In this document: one piece after another, positions 35,111 to 45,788 of the stretch
Position numbering within the stretch: position 1 is the stretch's first letter
How the letters are laid out: each line of letters starts with the position of its first letter
Assembly (NCBI GenBank): GCA_018350325.1
Contig: JAEVLN010000013.1
Coordinates: 1 to 64,000 of the forward strand
From: Globodera rostochiensis
Taxonomy: Eukaryota; Nematoda; Chromadorea; Rhabditida; Heteroderidae
DNA: 64,000 nt
Direction: 5' to 3'
Position numbers and translations under genes: made by a program
Notes under the pieces: model-generated
Database searches by the model: none
What the model saw: only the letters and a program-made list of their open reading frames with translations
What the model was told of the DNA's origin: nothing

Positions 35111-36488
35111 TGATAATTTCCAACACAAAGTGATAATGTAAACATAGAATTGCGAAATAAAATTTAATTTATTTTGGCATAATTAATAAGTTATACAGCA
35201 AATAAAATCTTTTAACTTTTATACTCTTTATTCTCTTAATAATGCCATTTTATTAAAGGGGAATTAATTTGATCGCCAACAGAATGAATATAAAAATTTA
35301 ATAAAATAATATAAATTGGTATTGCTGATTTGTTTACATCAATTTATTGAATTAAAATTAAAATGTAAGCATGTGTATTGGCATGAGCAGCTTAAAGCAT
35401 TATTAAAAAGGTAACCAATATTTTTTCTTAATTTTAATTAAAACTAAAGGTTTGAAGCTTAATATAAAATCCCAAGACTTTATAATGCTTTTAATACTTT
35501 AAATCAATTATATAGCTTTTAATCCAAATTTAAAGTTATAAATATAATGAAAAATGAATGCATTGATTACATAAGTGTTCGGCCGGTCCGTTAAAAGTTT
35601 AAGTTAAAGTCTACCAAAAGTTATGCAAGAGATTAAATCTTCTGGTTCAATGATAATTAAATATTAACAGAAAAATCCGCTATTCCATCTGACAGTAATT
35701 TTGATAACAAATATTAATTTTTTAGCTAACAGATTGCATATGATATTTATAAAAAAATAATTAAATAATAATAAGTTGCTGATTATGATAAATCTAATAT
35801 CGATAAATTAAAAGCAATTAAGCAACCCGTTCTCATTCAAAATCGTTTGCTTCAAATTTTTTTTGTCAATTTATCAACTATCATCATTAATTCAAAATTT
35901 TTAAAATTAAAATTTGAAAACGAATCCTTCACATTGCAAGTTGTTTTAAAAATAATATGAATTAATACAAATTTGCTTTAATGACAGTTTTAAAAAAATA
36001 GCCAACCAAAGTGAAATTTTTTAATAAAACAAACTATATTTTCTCAAATATTTGGGTATAACTTCCACAATAATTCATTTTAAAATTATATATATTGAAA
36101 AAATTAAAAAAATTTTCTTAGTAAGTATTTTAAAAATATGTTTTATAAAAGAATAATGAATAAAATTATACATCACACATAAATTTAATAAAAAAAACAA
36201 GGCAAAAAACAATATAAATATTGACCACTAACATTCTGAGAGCTTTCAGGCAAAGAGTCAAAAATGAGGCTGTAAGAGAGACCCTTTTGTTTTCACTTTT
36301 CCAACTTTTAGACCAATTTCTTGACACATTATATTAACGCTGTCTAGCAGCCCCGACCAGTCAGTCGTTCAGAATCGTGCTTTTTATTGTAAATTTTGTA
36401 TAAATAGTCTACTATTTAAAATGCAAAATTATTTCTTTATTTTATAAAAACCAGGTTTATGCATTAGTTATTTGGATAAAATTTGTAT

Positions 36489-36581
36489 TTAATATTTTAA
36501 AAAACATATCCGGAAACAAGTTTTATTTGTTTTTAGGATTATCATTACCCCGGCACCAATGCTGCGTAGCAGAATCTGTAG
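36489..36581 (-). CDS. Candidate exon, hydrophobic
   Basis: On the minus strand 30 codons are open to TAA and start with a hydrophobic run, LQILLRSIGAGVMIIL, that could be a membrane helix. A CTACAG edge and a donor-like GTAATG after GCCGGG would define an exon of only 27 bases. The boundary is therefore unclear. Confidence 0.25.
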   Translation of the reverse strand, partial: LQILLRSIGAGVMIILKTNKTCFRICFLKY

Positions 36582-37006
36582 TTTATTTTTTTTAAATAAA
36601 ATTGTATCATTCTTCAAAACTTTTTTTGTTTCAAAATCTAATAAATTAATTTAACCTCAAATTATTTTTTAAAGAATGCAATATTTAAGAATTTAATATT
36701 GAATCATCAATCGGAATAAATTTTTTCTCATTAAATATTTAAAAAAGGCTAAATGCCCATTTTTTCCTGCAAAGATTCGATGTGGAACTTTTCAATGTCA
36801 ATTTAATAATTATTTATTTTATATCAAATTTTTTAAATTTTGTTGCATGCTGTGCGTTTGCATTTGATAAAATTACGGTATTTTATCCATACAGATTCAT
36901 TTACACTATGTGATTGGAAAGATATTTAATGGTTTTATTTATTATTTTTATTTAATTAAAATGTTCGGCTGTAAACCAAATATTTTTTATGTTTATAAGT
37001 TTTTCA

Positions 37007-37169
37007 TTAACTGAAAATTGCATTTGACTCGGAAGCTTGGATTATCGTCGCTTCCACTAATGTCATGTGCGCAATCAATTTTGATTCATCTGCTTTGCCG
37101 AAAATGTTAGATATGTTTGTTGAGTTACGATGTGAACCTGATGTTGATTTATTTGGGTTTACATCGTTT
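37007..37169 (-). CDS. Candidate exon, unknown protein
   Basis: A TTGCTAG acceptor-like edge is followed on the minus strand by 53 codons to TAA with well-mixed composition: NPNKSTSGSHRNSTNISNIF, then GKADESKLIAHMTLVEATII and QASESNAIF. A donor-like GTTAAT overlaps the end. This is one of the longer frames with protein-like composition in the window, and it is on the strand predicted by skew. Serine/threonine-rich first half, helical second half; no domain recognised. Confidence 0.5.
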
Positions 37170-37597
37170 CTAGCAATATATCATTTCAGCGTAGATCTTA
37201 AATAAAAAATAAAGAATGAATACGCCTTTTTTATTTTTTTTCGTTAGCACAATTTAATTTTATTTTCAAAGTTTTTAGTTCTCTTATTTTATTAAAAACG
37301 ATCTTTGTAAGGGGCTGAAACCCTTTTTTTTTTTGTTTATTCTTGTTTGTACTTATTTTTAGTTATGTATACATTATTCATAATTTGTTTTTTATTTTTA
37401 AGGTATACTAATTAATTGACTTTTTAATATCAATCATTTAAGAATTCTTTTTTTATCCGCTAATGAATTTATATCCATTATTTTTATTTTTATTTACAAA
37501 TTATCAATATGCGTCTATTTAAGTTGAATTTAAATAATTAGGTTTTTTTAATAATAAAAAGAATTTGAATATGCCTTTTATATTTTGTAATAATTAT

Positions 37598-37732
37598 TTA
37601 CGACCTTCTTGGGTCAGTCTTTCCATCACCTTTTATTAATGCAGGCTCAACAACCATCATCTCTTGTTTTATAATATTTGTATTGCAATTTTTCCCATTC
37701 CAATCAAAAGTAACAGCTTTACCAACAAAGGA
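37598..37732 (-). CDS. Candidate exon, unknown protein
   Basis: A 44-codon minus frame to TAA includes VGKAVTFDWNGKNCNTNIIK and QEMMVVEPALIKGDGKTDPR. A donor-like AAG|GTCGTA lies at the end. A competing minus frame (VFVDPLLVKLLLLIGMGK) covers the 5' half with hydrophobic residues; the chosen one is longer and more balanced. No family recognised. Confidence 0.45.
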   Translation of the reverse strand, partial: SFVGKAVTFDWNGKNCNTNIIKQEMMVVEPALIKGDGKTDPRRS

Positions 37733-38644
37733 TCAACGAAAACCATTTTAAATTATAATTTTATTTTAAAGTTGTCTTCTTTTTAATAAAACAAAATATT
37801 ATTTTTGATTGCTTTTCCACTTTTTGTTCATTAGTTATCATCTTTAAGCTTTGTGAATTTACTCTTAAATGCTTCATTGTTGTTATATCACTTTTATTAA
37901 AATTTGGCCTTTAGCATGTTTCGATAATAATCATTTCTTTAATTTCATCTAATTCATGTATTTCAAATTAATACACATTTTTAACATTAATTTTGTATTT
38001 CTTTTTGACTTTTATTTTAAATATTACTTATTCTCGTTTCAATTTTGAGCCGTTTAACCTTTTAAATTGTTCATTTGTTTTAAATTTTTTGCTAAACACG
38101 TGATGGCTGGCCTTTACAGGATGTAATTGTGACTAGCGCGTGTCCATACAAAAATGAATAATAATTTGTGATTTTTTTTGCTTTAAAGAAATTTGTGAGC
38201 TCTTGAATGTTGAAATTGTTTCATATTGCGTGCGTGTACACGCGATTTTTTTAATTTATAAAAAAATTGTTTTTTTAGTTTTTAGATTTTTAATGTTAGT
38301 AAATATCAGAGCAAGAAGAAAGTTTTAATTTATATAATGTTAGATCCTTCATAAATACTATATTATTTTTCTCTTTAATTATAGTTTTAGAGAAAATTTT
38401 AATTTTGTAATTTAATGCCAATAAATGAATTAATTTAAGAATTTTGTATTTTTAATTAAAATAGGAATATATATTTTGATTTTATCTTTTTATTGATTAG
38501 GGGTTTGATTTGCAAATTTTCAACATGATTATTTTACCGCCTATTTATGTTATGTTGAAGGCTTGAATGATAAATTCCAAACGATTAGATAATGCATTAA
38601 TAATAAATTTCGTAATTATATTTATTTTGATAAAACAATTAATT

Positions 38645-39889
38645 TAACCGTCTGACTCTCTCTTTTTAGCACACTATTTCTTCAAAAAATAAAATGTTCA
38701 AAAAAGTAACTAAAAAATTATTAGATGGGGTGCGTTGATGACCAAATTACTCTAACCGTCTGACTCTCTCTTTTTAGCACACTATTTCTTCAAAAAAATA
38801 AAATGTTCAAAAAAGTAACTAAAAAATTATTAGATGGGGTGCGTTGATGACCAAATTATTCTAACCGTCTGAATCTCTCTTTTTAGCATATTATTTCTTC
38901 AAAAAATAAAATGTTCAAAAAAGTAACTAAAAAATTATTAGATGGGGTGCGTTGATGACCAAATTACTCTAACCGTCTGACTCTCTCTTTTTAGCACACT
39001 ATTTCCTCAAAAAAATAAAATGTTCAAAAAAGTTACTAAAAAAAAATTAGATGGGGTGCGTTGATGACCAAATTACTCTAACCGTATGACTCTCTCTTTT
39101 TAGCACACTATTTCTTCAAAAAATAAAATGTTCAAAAAAGTAACTAAAAAATTATTAAATGGGGTGCGTTGATGTCCAAATTACTCTAACCGTCTGACTC
39201 TCTCTTTTTAGCACACTATTTCTTCAAAAAATAAAATGTTCAAAAAAGTAACTAAAAAATTATTAGATTGATGACCAAATTACTCTAACCGTCTGACTCT
39301 CACTTTTTAGCACACTATTTCTTCAAAAAATAAAATGTTCAAAAAAGTAACTAAAAAATTATTAGATGGAGTGCGTTGATGACCAAATTACTCTAACCGT
39401 CTGACTCTCTCTTTTAGCATACTATTTCTTCAAAAAATATTGTTCAAAAAAGTAACTAAAAAATTATTAAATGGGGTGCGTTGATGACCAAATTATTCTA
39501 ACCGTCTGACTCTCTCTTTTTAGCACACTATTTCTTCAAAAAATAAAATGTTCAAAAAAGTAACTAAAAAATTATTAGATTGATGACCAAATTACTCTAA
39601 CCGTCTGACTCTCTCTTTTTTAGCACACTATTTCTTCAAAAAATAAAATGTTCAAAAAAGTAACTAAAAAATTATTAGATGGGGTGCGTTGATGACCAAA
39701 TTACTCTAACCGTCTGCCTCTCTCTTTTTAGCATATTATTTCTTCAAAAAATAAAATGTTCAAAAAAGTAACTAAAAAATTATTAGATGGGGTGCGTTGA
39801 TGACCAAATTACTCTAACCGTCTGACTCTCTCTTTTTAGCACACTATTTCTTCAAAAAATAAAATGTTCAAAAAAGTAACTAAAAAAAT
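38645..39889 (+). repeat. 108-base minisatellite, array 1
   Basis: About twelve head-to-tail units of ~108 bases. The unit contains TACTCTAACCGTCTGACTCT, CTCTTTTTAGCACACTATTT, CTTCAAAAAATAAAATG and GATGGGGTGCGTTGATG. Units differ by few substitutions; two lack a block around GGGGTGCG. The array sits in a T-rich block about 0.7 kb beyond the 3' end of the PTB frame. The same unit forms the array at 60402 in the same orientation. Confidence 0.93.
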
Positions 39890-39959
39890 ATTAATTCTCA
39901 AATTGATTATAAAATTATAAAATTTTAATGTTTTATCAACAAATAATTCAGCATTTCGG

Positions 39960-40560
39960 CTTACCCACACCCCCAAATTCCAAACAAAAAGAAACCCCTT
40001 CCCTCACCCGCCCCCGGCGATGGACCGAACAACAACAAATCGATCTCTGATTTCATAAAAACTGTTAAATGAGCAGCAGTCTCCGTTTAATTCAAAAACG
40101 TTCAATTGAAGTCAGAATAATACCATAATTTATTGGGTCGAAGAAAACAAAAAATCCGAAAAATTTACTGAACATTCTGGCGCCACGTCTCGCATCACAA
40201 TTTCTTTGGGGCATGTCTGCAAATTTTTAGGCTTATTAAAAAACCGAATTTTTTTGAATAAAATAGAAATTGTCAAAAAAAATTTTATGCCAAATTTGGC
40301 GTAATTCTTCACTTAGTCGTCTGCCTGACACGTTTCTAAGGTGGTAGACAGCACTGATAAGACCCCTCCCGCCCCCTCCTACCATTTTTCTCTACGCGAA
40401 CAACAAATCGTTCTGCAATTTCACAAAAGAAGCTTTGTTAAATGATTCGATTAATTTAAACGAAGAATTGAAGTTAGAAAATTAAAACAAAATTAATTGT
40501 TAAAAAAATAACCGCACACAAATTTCAGATCCTGAACATTCTGGCGTCGATTATTGAATG
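39960..40560. repeat. Diverged tandem duplication with C-rich heads
   Basis: Two segments, about 39990-40200 and 40365-40560, share the order: C-rich CCCTCCCGCCCCC-like head, (G)AACAACAAATCG, a TTTCATAAAA/TTTCACAAAA word, TGTTAAATGA, and a distal CTGAACATTCTGGCGxC. They lie directly downstream of the PTB stop codon on the minus strand, in what would be the 3' untranslated region or flank. Confidence 0.55.
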
Positions 40561-41081
40561 TTGTAGTTAAATTTGGTAGCGTTTTCCAGCGTCTCAATTA
40601 TTTCATTCGCCTTTACCGGTGTGGCTACGAAAAATACGTGACATAAATGGCGTTCTCCCTCTTTGAGAATGAAGGAAAACCAATGCTTATCCAACTCATC
40701 TTGGCACACTGACTTAAAAATGAAATAAGAAATTAAATTAAATTTTGTTTTAATTTCCTGAATATTTCCAATTGGATGACAATGAAGGCCCTTTTCCTGA
40801 AAATATTATGTCAAACTTTTTCTTAACTCATCACAATTTACGTTGAGGTCCCGGATGTTTATGCCAGACAGCGTCACTTTAAGCACAACCCATGGCACCG
40901 CCGGCCCTTGCTCCGCGCTCAGCTTAAATTGAAAATTAATGCATTTAAATTTTTCTAAAAATTATTGGGTTCCGGGAGTTTGTAAATTTATTGTTTGATC
41001 GATTGATGATCTGATGAGATCAGAAATGTATCGGCATTGGAATGTTTTTGGTGCCGGAATTCCAAAAATTTCCAGAAAAAT
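40551..41081 (-). CDS. PTB/PID domain protein, C-terminal exons
   Basis: On the minus strand four pieces give a full PTB domain of about 130 residues: 41081-40965 (KTFQCRYISDLIRSS…TPGTQ), 40922-40842 (PWVVLKVTLSGINIRDLN), 40796-40758 (EKGLHCHPIGNIQ) and 40712-40551 (SVCQDELDKHWFSFILKEGE, then LCHVFFVATP and NEIIETLENATKF, ending in TAA). The order of conserved elements (F..RY, hydrophobic strand, HPI..I.SVC, FSFI, CHVF, C-terminal helix) matches the family, which binds NPxY-type peptides or lipids in signalling adaptors such as tensin, Shc and Numb. The domain is at the protein C-terminus. The intron 40797-40841 is GT-AG; the inserts 40923-40964 and 40713-40757 end in AAG but lack a GT start. 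Upstream exons probably lie at higher coordinates (for example 41639-41675) but cannot be joined. The exact parent protein is not identifiable. Confidence 0.72.
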
Positions 41082-42193
41082 CTTATGTTATTAAATATAA
41101 AAATTTAAGGAATTTTTCAATTTTAAAAGGCTTTTTTGTATATAAATCCTGTTTGTTCTACAATATTTGGTCGATACTAAATCCAAATACATTAATTTTT
41201 TTAAAATTATGCTAGCTCTTTTTTATAATATAATTTTAATAATTTCTTCGTCAAAATTTTTTAAGTTTAAAAGGTTAACCAGACAATATTTGATATTATA
41301 TTTGTGGTTATTAATTTTCTTGGTTTTCAGTAATCTGCTAAATTTGTTTTACTTTCTGTGATTTTTACTAATGGTTTAATTATATTCCATATCAACAAAT
41401 TCAGATCAAACTTTCAAAGCGGAGATAATGCAGCTGCCTTGACGTCCTCTTGCACTCGCACTTTTTACTATTTGAAAAAAAATTGTTTATTCATAAAGAT
41501 TATTAAATCAGAGCAATATTTATAATTAATTTTTCGTATGTGTTAATCGTTTGAATATTTTTTAGTTTATCGTTGACTTTAAATGGCTCAAATTTTTGTT
41601 TTGCAGTTCGAATTGTAAATCAAGAAAACATAAAATACCCTTGTGGTGGCGTCCAAGTTTGAACATTACAATTCACTGAAACAAAATAAGTTTTGAATTA
41701 AATAAAAACATTTATTAAAATTAAATGATTTATAAAATACTTTTTTGATTTCTGCAAAAGTATTACTAAATAAACCATGGCACTTTCAAACAAAATAAAT
41801 TACTTTATAATAATTGAAATTAAAATATAAAAGTAAACATTATAAAAAAATGACCAATTTAGCAATCTATTATGTGATTTTGCAGCCTGGCACCGGCTTA
41901 ATTTAGAAAAAAAATTTATTATTTGTAATAATAAAAAATGCAAAATGTATCTATTTTGTAAGGTATAATTTATAATAATGGCATGAATACATTGGCCCAA
42001 TTGTATCGAAATTCTTAAACTATAGATTGTGTTATTGATTAACGCAGATTTTTTATTGAATTCTTAGTTATTTAATAACAAATACTGAATAATAATGACA
42101 TGTTGTTTTTGTTATTTTTTAGGATTTTAATAACCTATTTATGATATGTTTTTGATAAAAGATAATATTTAAATTTTTTTATTTCTTTATTAT

Positions 42194-42367
42194 TCAGAAA
42201 GGTAATTGTTTGGTGCATCTTGTGATTATAGCCACATGGAGGCAATTGTTCATTAAATTATCGATAAAATAAATTTTAAAAAATTTTTTCGATGCCGTAG
42301 CCTTGCTGTGTGAAATTACTTTGCCCATGTTCCGATTTTTACTTGCTACTTTGACTTTGTTTATTTT
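42194..42367 (-). CDS. Candidate exon(s), unknown protein
   Basis: A 57-codon minus frame to TGA joins two GC-richer patches: KVASKNRNMGKVISHSKATA near the start and NNCLHVAIITRCTKQLPF at the end, separated by an AT-rich hydrophobic stretch that may be an in-frame intron. It lies upstream of the PTB exons on the same strand and could be part of that gene (inference). Confidence 0.38.
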   Translation of the reverse strand, partial: KINKVKVASKNRNMGKVISHSKATASKKFFKIYFIDNLMNNCLHVAIITRCTKQLPF

Positions 42368-42413
42368 TTAAGTTTGGGCCAATGCTATAACAAAAAATAT
42401 TTATTAATGATTT

Positions 42414-42467
42414 TTAAGCGGATTTGAATGATGACGTTCCTTTAAAAATCCAGGCTGCGACCTCCAC
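42414..42467 (-). CDS. Candidate exon, unknown protein
   Basis: After an AAATAAAG edge the minus strand reads VEVAAWIFKGTSSFKSA to TAA (17 codons). Next to it, 42470-42500 has another open patch (NLRLIGAQKWAK) in a different frame. Small and uncertain, but in the strand expected for the PTB gene. Confidence 0.28.
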   Translation of the reverse strand: MEVAAWIFKGTSSFKSA

Positions 42468-42527
42468 CTTTATTTAGCCCATTTCTGGGCTCCGATCAAC
42501 CTCAGATTAAAACATTCCTTTTGAATT

Positions 42528-42599
42528 TTAATAACATTTATTGTTTAAAACAAGAATGACTATTTCTACTCTGGCATTCGCCGGAGAAAATAGCAAAAG
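42528..42599 (-). CDS. Candidate exon, unknown protein
   Basis: The minus strand is open for 23 codons to TAA with LLLFSPANARVEIVILVLNN. The GC-richer core encodes SPANARVE. Could be a beta-rich segment. Uncertain. Confidence 0.28.
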   Translation of the reverse strand, partial: LLLFSPANARVEIVILVLNNKCY

Positions 42600-42893
42600 A
42601 TTAAACCTGTTTAATAAATAATAAACAAAAGGAAATAATATCTTTTTCTTATTTTTCTATATATGAATTAAACACTCAATAATTTTGTTTTAACATAAAT
42701 TTAAATAATTTTAATTATACTTTGTGAATTAAATTCAATATTTTGTTTTGTTATTTATTATTTTAGATTAAAATTTAGATTAAACGTTCTGTGAGCATCT
42801 GTTGAAGTTTTTTGGTAATTAATCAATGAAGCGCGGCATTTAACTTGACCACCAAAACAATTTGTTAATAGCGACATTTTATCATTTCTTTTA

Positions 42894-43133
42894 TTATTTT
42901 TGATTACGGGAGCTCACGCCAGTGGGAAAATCCGTTACAATCACATTTGGATAATATCTCCTCCTTTTCTTGAAATGTAGCATATTATGATTTTTTCCGT
43001 TATAAACAGAATGAAAAAAAGACCTCCTGTGGTGAGCATAATGAGGCATATAGACCACGGCAAGACTACAATAAACGTTCGAAGTACAGTAAATTACAGT
43101 TAGAATGGGCATGTATAATAATCTTTGAGACAC
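42894..43133 (-). CDS. Candidate exon or ORF, 79 codons
   Basis: A minus frame of 79 codons contains an N-terminal hydrophobic run (LLYMPILTVIYCTSNVYCSL), a histidine/arginine patch (YAHHRRSFFHSVYNGK), a basic patch (FKKRRRYYPN) and ends VTDFPTGVSSRNQK. It could be a membrane-anchored segment. Strand and length agree with a minus gene in this block; it may be an upstream exon of the PTB gene, but no splice junction proves it. Confidence 0.43.
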   Translation of the reverse strand: MSQRLLYMPILTVIYCTSNVYCSLAVVYMPHYAHHRRSFFHSVYNGKNHNMLHFKKRRRYYPNVIVTDFPTGVSSRNQK

Positions 43134-43915
43134 ATAAAAGGTGAAAAATTATTGCTTAAAGAGAAAATAAATTAATAATTGTAAAAAACTTAATATTTAT
43201 AAATGATTATTTTAATTACAAACGGTTTGTCAAATTTTTGATGTCTCACAAAGAATGTGAGAACCGAATTAATTATTACTTTAATATTAAGAACCTTTTT
43301 TAATCGATTTTCAATTATTATTTGTTATGATATTTTTTCAATTGTTTCATTTTTGCAAAATAAATTTGTAATTAAATACTTTTGCCTTTTCGAATTTCTT
43401 TGGGCGCTTAATTAATAATATATTTCCATTGTAAACAGGACTGTAAATTAAAACAAAAAATATTTAAGTTTTTTAAATTGGGTATACAATTTCATTTGTA
43501 TAATTAGTTATTTAATTAACTGAATATACTTTTAATAATTTTATTTTCGTTTTAATATAATGTTACATTCAGCTCTTACTGCTTGCCTTTTTGAATTATA
43601 ATTACACTTAATCTAACATTTGAATTGTTTATATGGAGTTCAAACATCAATATTTTTTCAGTAATTTATATTAGTTTTTATAAAATTTGTTTTAAAATAA
43701 ATTTATTTTTCCATGCGAATATTCTTAATAGGATTTGAGCAGACAATTAAATATTATAAGGGAGAATGAGTATGGTTTTATTTTTGTTTTATTTAGAATT
43801 TCAAAATTAGATCCTATATAAAATTTTGCATTAAAAAAATCCATCGCTCCTAAACTAATATGTTTAACTCTTCTTTTTTTATCAGGACTTATCATGTTGT
43901 ATTTTTTTTAATTAG

Positions 43916-44034
43916 CTTCAAAACAATGCATGAAGCAAATGTATTTTGAGAATTCCAAACTGCATTGGGATGACAACGCCAATATATGCACAAAAACAAA
44001 TTTGGTCATGCAGCTGCTGCTCCAAAAAAGATAA
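43916..44034 (+). CDS. Candidate exon, unknown protein
   Basis: A very good acceptor (TTTTTTTAATTAG, ends 43915) is followed by two phase bases and 38 codons: SKQCMKQMYFENSKLHWDDN and ANICTKTNLVMQLLLQK, then TAA. No GT donor follows the coding part; the first plausible edge is AAAAAG|ATAATT. Composition is clearly protein-like, with W, H, D, N and C. It marks the start of plus-strand coding islands right at the skew switch. Family unknown. Confidence 0.46.
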
Positions 44035-44513
44035 TTTAAAAATTACATTAATCAAATAACAGAATGGAATAAAACTAATATTGAAAATTTTCTGATAAAA
44101 ATAAATTTATTATTATTTGTATGAAATAAAAGTTACAAAAACTAAGCTGATTAATACTTTTCTACAGAATTATTGATCGGTACAACCCAACCAGCGCAAA
44201 ATTGTATTAATCAAATACATTATCCAGAATGAGCGGCTCCAACATTACTAATGAGATTTTAACTAATTTAATTAAATCACCAAAAATAAATGGATTTTAA
44301 TATTAACAAAAAAATTAAACCATTTAAAGATTTAAAAAATAAAAAAATGTTGATTATACATAAAAGAAATTGCAGGGTTTAAAAATGCAAAATGATATGC
44401 TATGATACGAATTCATAACCTAATTTTTAGCAAATATATTACTATAAAATTATAATGCTGATTTAAATATTAGAATATTAAAACGGCTCGCGGAATATAT
44501 TCATGTCATCAAC

Positions 44514-44559
44514 CAGAGGAAGGATCAATTTGTCAACAGAGGAAGGATCAATTTGTCAA
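44514..44559. repeat. Perfect 23-base tandem duplication
   Basis: CAGAGGAAGGATCAATTTGT plus three bases is repeated exactly twice without spacer. The surrounding sequence is AT-rich. A recent small duplication. Confidence 0.85.
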
Positions 44560-44701
44560 GAATAAGGTTATAAGTAAAAATAAAATTTGTTTTTTGAATT
44601 TTACAGAAAAAAAGTTTAATGAAAATAAATATAAATCAAATACGAAGATTAAAAATACGCAAATCAAATAAAATAAACTAAATTTTATTTTAAGTTTTGT
44701 T

Positions 44702-45049
44702 TTGAATAGTCCGCCCGCCATATATAAAAAAAATTATGTAATTTATCTCATACATTTAAATATTCTTTTAATTCAAGACGATGAGGATTTATACGAGAAA
44801 AAGAAATCTTCGCGTAATTTTAATAAAATTGTGTGTTTTGCTGAGAATACAGGTGTTCAATTTTTGTTAAGACTTAAATACGAACAAATATTTGTGGCAA
44901 ATATTACCAAACATTATTTCTCAATAAATAATTTTTTAATAGCTGCAAATATGAGGATTACTTTTGACGCCATATGTTGACACTGACGAAAATTCAAGAG
45001 CCTGGCGATTATTAGCAGAAATGCCACCCATAATTAACTACTGCTCAAG
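44702..45049 (+). CDS. Candidate exons, two frames
   Basis: Two overlapping readings exist. An open frame of 92 codons (44702-44980, starting at TTG) holds IQDDEDLYEKKKSSRNFNKI and CFAENTGVQFLLRLKYEQ. From 44956, another frame reads TPYVDTDENSRAWRLLAEMP and PIINYCS and ends at a strong donor, CTCAAG|GTATAA (45049). They could be two exons with a short intron between them. Functions unknown. Confidence 0.42.
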
Positions 45050-45588
45050 GTATAAAAATGCAATGAGCCTGAAAGACTTAATGGGCAAAAAATCAAAGCG
45101 TAAATTATTATTAAAAAAAGTAACAAACTGATTTTTTACATGTTAAAATATTAACTATTTTAAATTATTATAAAAATAAAAAACAAACCTTGTCGCCATA
45201 TTTATAATTGTAATTTGTAGTACAAAATGATGTATAATTTAACGCATTTACAATTAAAAAAGCTACAACAGTTAAAGCACATTTAAAAATTATAAAATGA
45301 GAGTCTTTTGTGAGTTTGACAAAAAAAAAATCTATTTAGACAAATTGTTTTTTCAAGCTTTCGACCAAAAAAATTTTAAAGAGGTATATAACTATAAGAA
45401 ATATTTCTTATGAATCTAATTCAATGAATAAGGCAACATTTTTAATTATTTAAAAAGCTTAAATTTTAAACGCGATTATAATAATGTGATTTAACTATTA
45501 TTAAATTTGTATTTAATTTGCAATAAACAAAATATGATGCAAATGATAACTCTCTGCTCGCTTTATAACAGGCAATAAATTAGTCAAG

Positions 45589-45641
45589 TAACTGTATAAA
45601 AAATCAAACCGACCTTTTCGGCAAAGTGGATGAAAATAGAG
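45589..45641 (+). CDS. Candidate exon, unknown protein
   Basis: The frame reads NQTDLFGKVDENR up to a donor-like AGAG|GTTTTT. The start at a TCAAG edge is uncertain. The word FGKxDE also occurs in the minus-strand candidate at 37007-37169 (FGKADE), which may be coincidence. Confidence 0.3.
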
Positions 45642-45744
45642 GTTTTTGGTCAAAGCACTCACTTAATAAATATAAATTTTATATAGACATTAAAAAAATT
45701 AATATTGGTTAAAATATAATTTTTTGGCTAAATCAACAATAAAG

Positions 45745-45788
45745 CTGAGATGTTGATGTTTGGCCTTTCGCTAGACCACATCGCCAAC
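45745..45788 (+). CDS. Candidate small exon, unknown protein
   Basis: An AATAAAG edge and a donor AAC|GTACCT bound 14 codons, EMLMFGLSLDHIAN. Without splicing the frame continues VPKWKKRA to TGA. Small but with clean edges. Confidence 0.3.

Larger units (their letters stand above)
29760..36270 (+). other. A-rich skew block 7 with retroelement remnant
   Basis: The plus strand is A-rich throughout. Coding-like islands cluster at 30357-30770 and 33132-35031, the latter including the integrase remnant. Stretches 31160-33130 and 35110-36270 are AT-rich with nothing supportable; minus-strand ORFs at 29995 and 31032 look like chance frames. Confidence 0.55.
36270..43900 (-). other. T-rich skew block 8 with PTB gene
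   Basis: The plus strand is T-rich; all reliable open frames here are on the minus strand. Going along the minus strand (right to left) it holds candidates at 43133, 42599, 42467, 42367, the PTB exons 41081-40551, the minisatellite at 38645-39889, and candidates at 37732, 37169 and 36581. Extra weak minus islands lie at 41639-41675 and 38092-38157. The rest is AT-rich without features. Confidence 0.6.

Noticed and set aside
38645..39889. CRISPR array
   Set aside because: Unit length of about 108 bases with the whole unit conserved and no alternation of short repeats and unique spacers; it is a minisatellite.
40713..40964. Germline-limited inserts with pointer repeats (as in ciliate micronuclei)
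   Set aside because: Removing one copy of the only short flanking repeat (TCAG) would shift the PTB frame, and a PTB domain is not expected in ciliates.
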